The translations under genes and the position numbers were made by a program. From positions 248,001 to 312,000 of the forward strand of contig NW_015961951.1 of assembly GCF_000497045.1 (NCBI RefSeq): 64,000 nt of DNA, read 5' to 3'. The number at the start of each line of letters is the position of its first letter. The first letter of the stretch is position 1. Below the pieces are notes generated by a model, which worked only from the letters and a program-made list of their open reading frames with translations, did no database searches and was not told the origin of the DNA. Origin of the DNA: Kalmanozyma brasiliensis GHG001. Taxonomy: Eukaryota > Basidiomycota > Ustilaginomycetes > Ustilaginales. Below are positions 58,273 through 64,000 of this stretch, piece after piece.

Positions 58273-61037
58273 ATGAGAATCAAGCAGAAGGCAGCAGTTT
58301 CGGCTGATGCCAAACCACAGGAAACGGCAAGACCCCGTCAACCGCTCAGATTGCTCACTCGGTCGCAACGGGCTCAGCTGCCGTACACCCTCGGCGCAAG
58401 CTCGTCACAGAGCACTTCGGGGGCTCAAGATGCTTCCAAACAACAGCACAAGTCTCTTGCAGAACCATCGGCTGCATCCAGCTCTGGTGCGAAGACACAC
58501 GATGAGGCCATCGCAGCACAGGTCTCGGATGCTTTGAAGGGGCGCTTTCCGCCCTTTCTCGATGTTGACCCTCCTCCCGCACCTATTGAGGCTGCCGCTG
58601 TGGTGGACTGGCAAATTCGCTTCGAGTCCATCCGTCGTCATCCGACTCGGTCTGATGTGCTTCTAGTTCCGCCTGCTTGCAGATCATGCATCCAGCTGGC
58701 CAAGTTCTGCGACCGAGCACCCGGCAGGTGCGGCAATTGTCAGGCATCAGCTCTCTCTTGCTGCAGTGATGGCCATTGGCAATCATTGGATGCCTTCACT
58801 GGCAGAGCCATCCGTGGCGATGCGACGAAGCATGTCGTCAGAGCGGAAGCCAGTGAGAAAGGGAGCGATGCCAAATCACCACGAAAAAGGAGCGATGCCA
58901 AACCCTTCTCCCAGGTTAAGAGCCCGTTCTGGGCCTCTTCCGTGGACGACATGCGCCAGTGCGATGCCGGCTTTCCGACAGGCATTGTATCAATGGTCAC
59001 GAGCCGATCGGGCGCTGTGACGACAATTGTGCTCCGACAAGGCGATATCAAGTGGCTTCCAAAACTCGACCTTCTGGTGGCATCAATGTGAGTTTTCTCG
59101 TCTAATTTCTGAGGGCCTTACATGCAGCACGCTTACCTCTGTTCTTGCCGTCCCTTTGCAGATTCACTGGTACGTATTCGTCGTAGTGTATGGTCTTCCT
59201 CGATGTTCAATGGGTGAAAAAGCTGATGTGCGTCTCGGGACAGACCAAGATTCTTTCGACAGCCTGCAGGCGGCATGCGCAGCCAAAATGTTGGTCAAAG
59301 TCTATCGCGTCTTTGACGACGAAGGCAAGGAGTGTCGCGTTCTTGATGAGTCGATGGCTCTATCCAAGGTCACATTCTTGCGAACGTGCTGCATCCACAG
59401 CGTCGAGGTAAGTGTCCTCTCTGGCTGCCTCTCTGCACGGACGTACGATGCAATCTGCTGACCCTTGCTCGGAACCACAGCGAGAAGACACATTGCAAGC
59501 ACGAGTCACGCTGGGCTCGGGTATTTCGATGGACGCAGTAGGCGGCAGCAACCTCATGAAGATTACTCGCTTCCTTCACGACAGTCTCGTGTCGCTCGAC
59601 GAGGCGGAACAGACCTTTCTGGGCTTCCGATGCAGCGTTTGCGGGAAAGCGAACCGCAGAGGGAGCCTCATAATCGCCTCGTGTACGCATTGCAACACAA
59701 CCTTTGCGATCACAGCAAGCTGCAGTTCAAAGTCGCTTTCTCGCAAACGGGCGGGCAATCTCCAATTTACGGGCCCGAGAAGTAGCCTAGGCCAAGTCAA
59801 TATGGTGCTGAGCAAGGACGACGTCGCACAACGTTTCGTGTCCACCTTCTCCGACGGTACAAGGGTGAGTCTCTTTGCACATGCTGACGAACTCCAACAT
59901 CAAAGACTGACCACGTCATCTGCGGGACATTTCGTCACAGCTGTGCACATATCACATTGTCCGCTCCTCGAGTCACAACGATTCTTCCTCCCAAGCGCGC
60001 ATACTTTCAAGCAGTCACACCCTGCATCACATACTGGGGCCAGGTCAAGGCGACGAACTCTCCTCAGAGTCGTTCGCACTTCCATCTACTCCGTAAGTCG
60101 GCCAGTCACTCTTTCCGAGCAATGCAGCAGGGACCACTGACATTCAATTGATCTGGTCGCGCAGATTCATCCGGCTCACCAGCGAGACAGAAGCTAAGCG
60201 TGAGTCCGCTGCAGTATAGTCACGCATGACACTGACAGAGGCGGATTACTGACGGAGGCTTTCCCCACTCCAGTACGGATCCAAGGGTATGCGCTCAGCT
60301 TTGGCGTGCAAAATCAAACCTGGGATCAAATCTATCCTCGGCACCGCGACTTTGAGTCAGCTTCGCAAGGCGTTCTGGAGCAAATCGCGCACTTGAGAAG
60401 GTCGCTACTGCTCTCGGATGTTCCGCAGGGACAATCCTCGAAGTATCACAAGCCTTCGGGCATACTGCTACTACTACTTCAGAACAGCACCTTGAAGGTA
60501 ACAGAGCTGATGCTACCGACCGACAAGCGACTCTGCACTTTGCTGACAGTCTCACGACTTATCACTACGAATTGCACAGATTGACTCTTCCATGTTCCCG
60601 GGCCCCAGCAGCCACTTCGGCATAGTGTCGTGAGTGTCTCATACAAGGCGCGACCTGATCGACGTACATCGACGACTGACTTCCTTGATTGGCACGGATC
60701 TTTCGCGAGCAGACTGTCGGGGTCGATCTGTGTCTCGATCCGTCGCGACAAGCAGGCTCCGAACCACTCTCCGGCCAGAGAGAGGCAACCCAAAGGGGTT
60801 TCGGTCGGATCTTTCGTTCTGCAGCCGCAAGATACATGTGTCGGGCGCACGGACGCGCTACAAGCGATCGAGGTAGGCCATCGGCAGGCGCTGCTACAAG
60901 GAGACAACCATACGCTGACACGGTCTTGCTCACTCCATCCTTTCTCCCTCGATCATCAGCTGGAGCTATCATCCAAGGGCGTCACTCTGTGGGCACTCGC
61001 CCACTTCGCCCAGTCCACACCGACTCGATCTCAGTAG
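58273..61037 (+). CDS. Ten-exon protein with zinc-cluster-like and zinc-ribbon motifs and a TET/JBP-like, catalytically incomplete C-terminus
   Basis: Exons 58273-59087, 59162-59169, 59244-59407, 59481-59864, 59941-60092, 60165-60199, 60274-60497, 60580-60629, 60713-60872 and 60960-61037 give 689 aa; all introns have GT and AG ends. C136, C139, C146, C153, C156 and C163 form a Zn2Cys6-like pattern. C380, C383, C397 and C400 form a CxxC-CxxC ribbon. From about 520, YALSFGVQNQTWDQIYPR, SGILLLLLQNSTLKIDSSM, FGIVSLSGSICVSIRR, FVLQPQDTCVG and KGVTLWALAHFA follow the segment order of fungal TET/JBP 2OG-Fe(II) dioxygenases, but the HxD, distal His and 2OG-binding Arg are missing. This family call is inference from pattern memory. 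The 8-nt exon is the least certain part; acceptor 59262 or an early donor at 59077 are alternatives. ATG 58168 is an alternative start. Confidence 0.6.
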
Positions 61038-63708
61038 CTAGATCTTGGCAAGCCGAGTAAGCTCCGAGCGCGGCTACCCTCTTCGTGATCCTCAATAGAG
61101 GATCTCTGACGTGTCCCATCGTTTCGAATGTGAGATGAGCTGAGCACTCTTCGATCGCGGCAGCCTGTCTGAGACAGTGCCGTCACGATCCGGACGAGGC
61201 GGTGGATCATGTCGAAGCCTTATTGCCGCAATGTCAACAACGCGTGGATGGTTGGATATCCTCACCCGCTCGTTTGATTGTCATTGCAGTTGTCAGTCAC
61301 CCACCATTCGGAAACAGATTTGGTGACTTTTCGAGTCAATTTCTCGCATCGTCTCGTGGAAGTCTGCGAAGAACGGCAACATCAGGTGTCGTTTTGCTAT
61401 TTTTGTGGACAAAGTTGTTGTTTTAGTATTTGCGCATTTTTCTTTGTAGAAACCGACCGCAGATATGGCTTCTTTTTTAATGCTTGGCGCTGTGACGTTG
61501 AATGAGTTAAAATGTACCTTACTTAGTTGACATTGCCTGTCTCATCTCTTTCTGACCGATTTTCGATGTCTAAATTGTGGTTCCGACTTTGTTTTGTGCA
61601 AGGCTTCTTCGCGAGATGCTAAGCTTTCGTTGGAAGTGGCCAGAAATTACGACTTTGAGCATCTCATTTTCTCGGTGTGTTTAGAGTCATTCAATTGAAG
61701 CCCTCTGACCTTGCCTTCTGGGTCGAGTCAAGTCGCCAAAGCGTCAAAAGTGCTGAGATCGTCCTGACTTCGATATCTGGGTAACTCGCTTTGCTGATTT
61801 TGGACCTCCATCTTTAACTACTGCGACGGGTTCAGTGATAGTGATTCGTGGTCAGCTGCTTGTGTCTGAGTGCGAAGGGGCGGGTGACACAGGCCGTCTG
61901 CCTCGAAGGGTCTCGGTGACACCCATTCATATCAAGGGCAACGATGCTGTTCTTCACAGAAGGTCTCGGACTCACTGCCGAGGGAGGCGAAACCGCATTA
62001 GTACAACAGGAGGTGTGTGCCGCAACGGACGTTTCGCACACCGGCGACGTCGTTCGAGACCTTGACGGCGGCGAGTCACTACTCTAGGAGCCTGCCAGGG
62101 ACGTCGTTGGCGGATCATGACGACGTCGTTCAGCCGTGTATGATAAGAGTGGAGATCGCGGGGCGTGAGACACCAGGTCCCTGAGCGGCACCTCGCAACA
62201 CTAAGGGCACTCAATGAGCATGTCCCCGGGCGAATTGCTGCAGCCCAGGGATCTGGGATCTGGAGGAGCTGATTGAAGAAGGCGGAGCTCATAGCACGAC
62301 GATTCCGGGGCGATGACAAGCATCATCAAAGACACGAGCACCGCAGGCAGCTACATTGAGCACAGAGCCACTCAGATGAGTGCATTGCTCCTGTACTGCC
62401 AGCAGCCAGTCCGAGGGGCGCTGCAGCAGAGGTCGTCCTGTGGGGTTGGTGTTGGAAGGGGTGCGCATGGTGGCACGAGTGCGGAGGAGGATGACGTGTT
62501 GGCAGTGAAGCGGAAGAGGTGCGAAAGGGAGTTAGCTCTTTATATCGACAGCTGGTTGTTGCGAGGGGGTGGTGAAGACACGGCTCAAAGGGCTGCGGAA
62601 GGCTGGCTGTGCGGGATTGTGGGCTGTTGCGGAAGGTCAATTCGGCAAGAGAAGTCGATGCCGGTGCAATGCAAATCAGAATCCGAGGTCGAGCAAAGCA
62701 GGCAGGATCGTGACCAACACTCAATGTGATCCGTCACGTGCAAGGCAGCAGGGCATCAATTGATGCTCTGCCTGCCATAAAACCATGCAAGCTGCAGTCG
62801 TTCCAACCTGTTGGAGTAGTCGTTGTTTGCGCTTGGCCAAGTCAGGGCACGGGCGAGGAGCGTGCTTGGCCGCCAGTGAAGGAACTCCAACAAGTGTCAC
62901 TCATAGGGCCTGACTTTGTCAGATCTCTCGTGCTGATGTGTCGTATGGGCAAGGCTTCGCTACGGCGACCATCACGCCAGTGTCTCCGTGTGCGAAGTGT
63001 TTCTGGACTCTGACTGCAGTTGCATCGGTGAAGCCGAGCAGACTAAGATGCATGTCGACACACTCGAGCTGCCTCGATGCACATCAGTACGAGTCTTCCT
63101 GTCTGCTGCCGTGGATGCTGCGTCTCACGCGGGAAGTCAGGGGAGGCATCCATCGAGGCTTACGGTCGCTCCGGTCAGCAGACATGCCAAAAGACTGGAT
63201 GTTCATGTTGCAGGACACAGGGACACGATCTGGACATCACATTCCGAAAGAGGTAGCATCGAGTTTCGTACAGCGTTGACGGTGACCTCTGGCCTTCCGA
63301 GCAAAGTCAGGCCGCATATGTCCTCCTAAGAAGACTCGCAGCCTCTGTCGACCTCTGCGGGCTGCTTCGCCCCTCATACAGCAGTTTACAAGCGAATGCG
63401 TAGCACTGACACGTGTTGACACGCTTGCACGGCTTTCGCACTAGCAGCATTCGTGACAGGCAGCGTGATGGCCTGACGCACGCGGATGAGCTGCAGAACT
63501 CAGCGAAGGCATCAAACAGTTATGAAGTCTCACACCATCTCCTCGCGCGAACAGCACGAATAATTCGACGGCAGAACACATTCTCAACATTCGAGACAGG
63601 CAGCATCACGTTCTCGTAACAGATTCATTACAACGATATCACAATAAGTCAGCGTCAACAAGTGACAAGGAACACATCTACAAGCACAGCGTTAGCCGAG
63701 CGATGCAT
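61038..63708. other. Gene-free 2.7-kb stretch
   Basis: No supported gene. An AT-richer patch with T-runs spans about 61380-61700, unusual for this GC-rich window. The motif GACGTCGTT recurs at about 62045, 62100 and 62119. The ATG frame at 62313-62729 (138 aa) has no recognisable character. The right end is the 3' side of the transketolase gene. Confidence 0.5.
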
Positions 63709-64000
63709 TTAGTACTTCATGAGCTTAGCCTCGAGCTCGATGGGGCTGACGAGGCTCTGGCCCTCGAAGACCTTGGCGACGTGCTCAGCCTTGGCGGCAA
63801 CGTCGGCACCGGTCATCTTGTACTTCTTGAAAAGTTCCTTGGCGGGGGCGGAAGCACCGAAGGTGTTAATACCGTGCTGGGCGTGCGAGTACTTGGACCA
63901 GCCGAGCGTCGAGTAGCACTCGACGGACAGGATGGGCTTGCCCGATGGGAGCACCGAGAGACGGTAGTCGATGGGCTGAGCGTCGAAGACCGAGAAGCAT
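63709..64000 (-). CDS. Transketolase, C-terminal end (5' part outside the window)
   Basis: A minus-strand frame enters from the right edge and ends at TAG 63709, giving about 97 codons. The visible protein has FDAQPIDYRLSVLPSGKP, then ILSVECYSTLGWSKYSHAQH, GINTFGASAPAKELFKKY and a final helix ending in LEAKLMKY. This is the C-terminal domain of yeast-type transketolase, a thiamine-diphosphate enzyme of the pentose phosphate pathway; the GINTFGAS loop is characteristic. The TPP- and pyrimidine-binding domains are outside the window. Confidence 0.93.
   Translation of the reverse strand, partial: CFSVFDAQPIDYRLSVLPSGKPILSVECYSTLGWSKYSHAQHGINTFGASAPAKELFKKYKMTGADVAAKAEHVAKVFEGQSLVSPIELEAKLMKY

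Noticed and set aside
62313..62729. 138-codon frame in the 2.7-kb gene-free stretch
   Set aside because: No recognisable domain, no splice or promoter support.

Overview
The window is nuclear DNA of a GC-rich basidiomycete, most likely a smut fungus (Ustilaginaceae: Ustilago, Sporisorium or Pseudozyma type). This is inferred from the protein families, few and short introns (about 70-145 nt, GTNNGT donors, CTGAC-like branch sites, CAG/TAG acceptors), short intergenic spaces and the absence of operons. No rRNA, convincing tRNA, CRISPR array, insertion sequence or complete transposon was seen. Starts and exon structures were worked out by reading splice sites and protein continuity, so the coordinates given for spliced genes are the outer limits and the exons are listed in the evidence.

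1-13 kb: a partial FMN-dependent 2-hydroxyacid oxidase, a secreted tyrosinase, a secreted GH27 alpha-galactosidase, two conserved proteins of unknown function, an HSL-type alpha/beta hydrolase and a seven-segment membrane protein.

13-25 kb: an accessory, metabolism-like block. It holds a CmcJ/AsaB-type oxidoreductase, a DUF1772 (anthrone-oxygenase-like) membrane protein, a salicylate-hydroxylase-like flavin monooxygenase, a divergently transcribed Zn2Cys6 regulator, an EthD-domain protein, a secreted type-B carboxylesterase and a class I methyltransferase. There is no PKS or NRPS backbone gene, so aromatic catabolism or tailoring under the local zinc-cluster factor is the simplest reading.

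25-47 kb: mostly housekeeping. A 1640-residue disordered protein with a microtubule-tip-like tail is followed by SUS1/ENY2, a Tctex-type dynein light chain with seven exons (including 15-nt and 2-nt exons), the splicing factor YJU2, an F-box-like protein, DNA polymerase delta subunit 2, a gamma-tubulin complex (GCP) protein, a small unknown protein, mitochondrial enoyl-CoA hydratase and the mitochondrial Fe-S scaffold NFU1.

47-64 kb: a fumarate reductase-cytochrome b5 fusion, an MFS transporter, an ABC1/ADCK mitochondrial kinase-like protein, a six-exon LigB/DODA-type extradiol dioxygenase whose stop codon lies 2 bp from that of the ADCK gene, and a ten-exon gene with a zinc-cluster-like motif, a zinc ribbon and a C-terminus that resembles a TET/JBP dioxygenase fold without its catalytic residues. 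A 2.7-kb gene-free stretch follows, then the C-terminus of a transketolase. The most interesting items are the apparently dead TET/JBP-like protein, the 2-nt exon of the dynein light chain and the small regulator-linked metabolic block.
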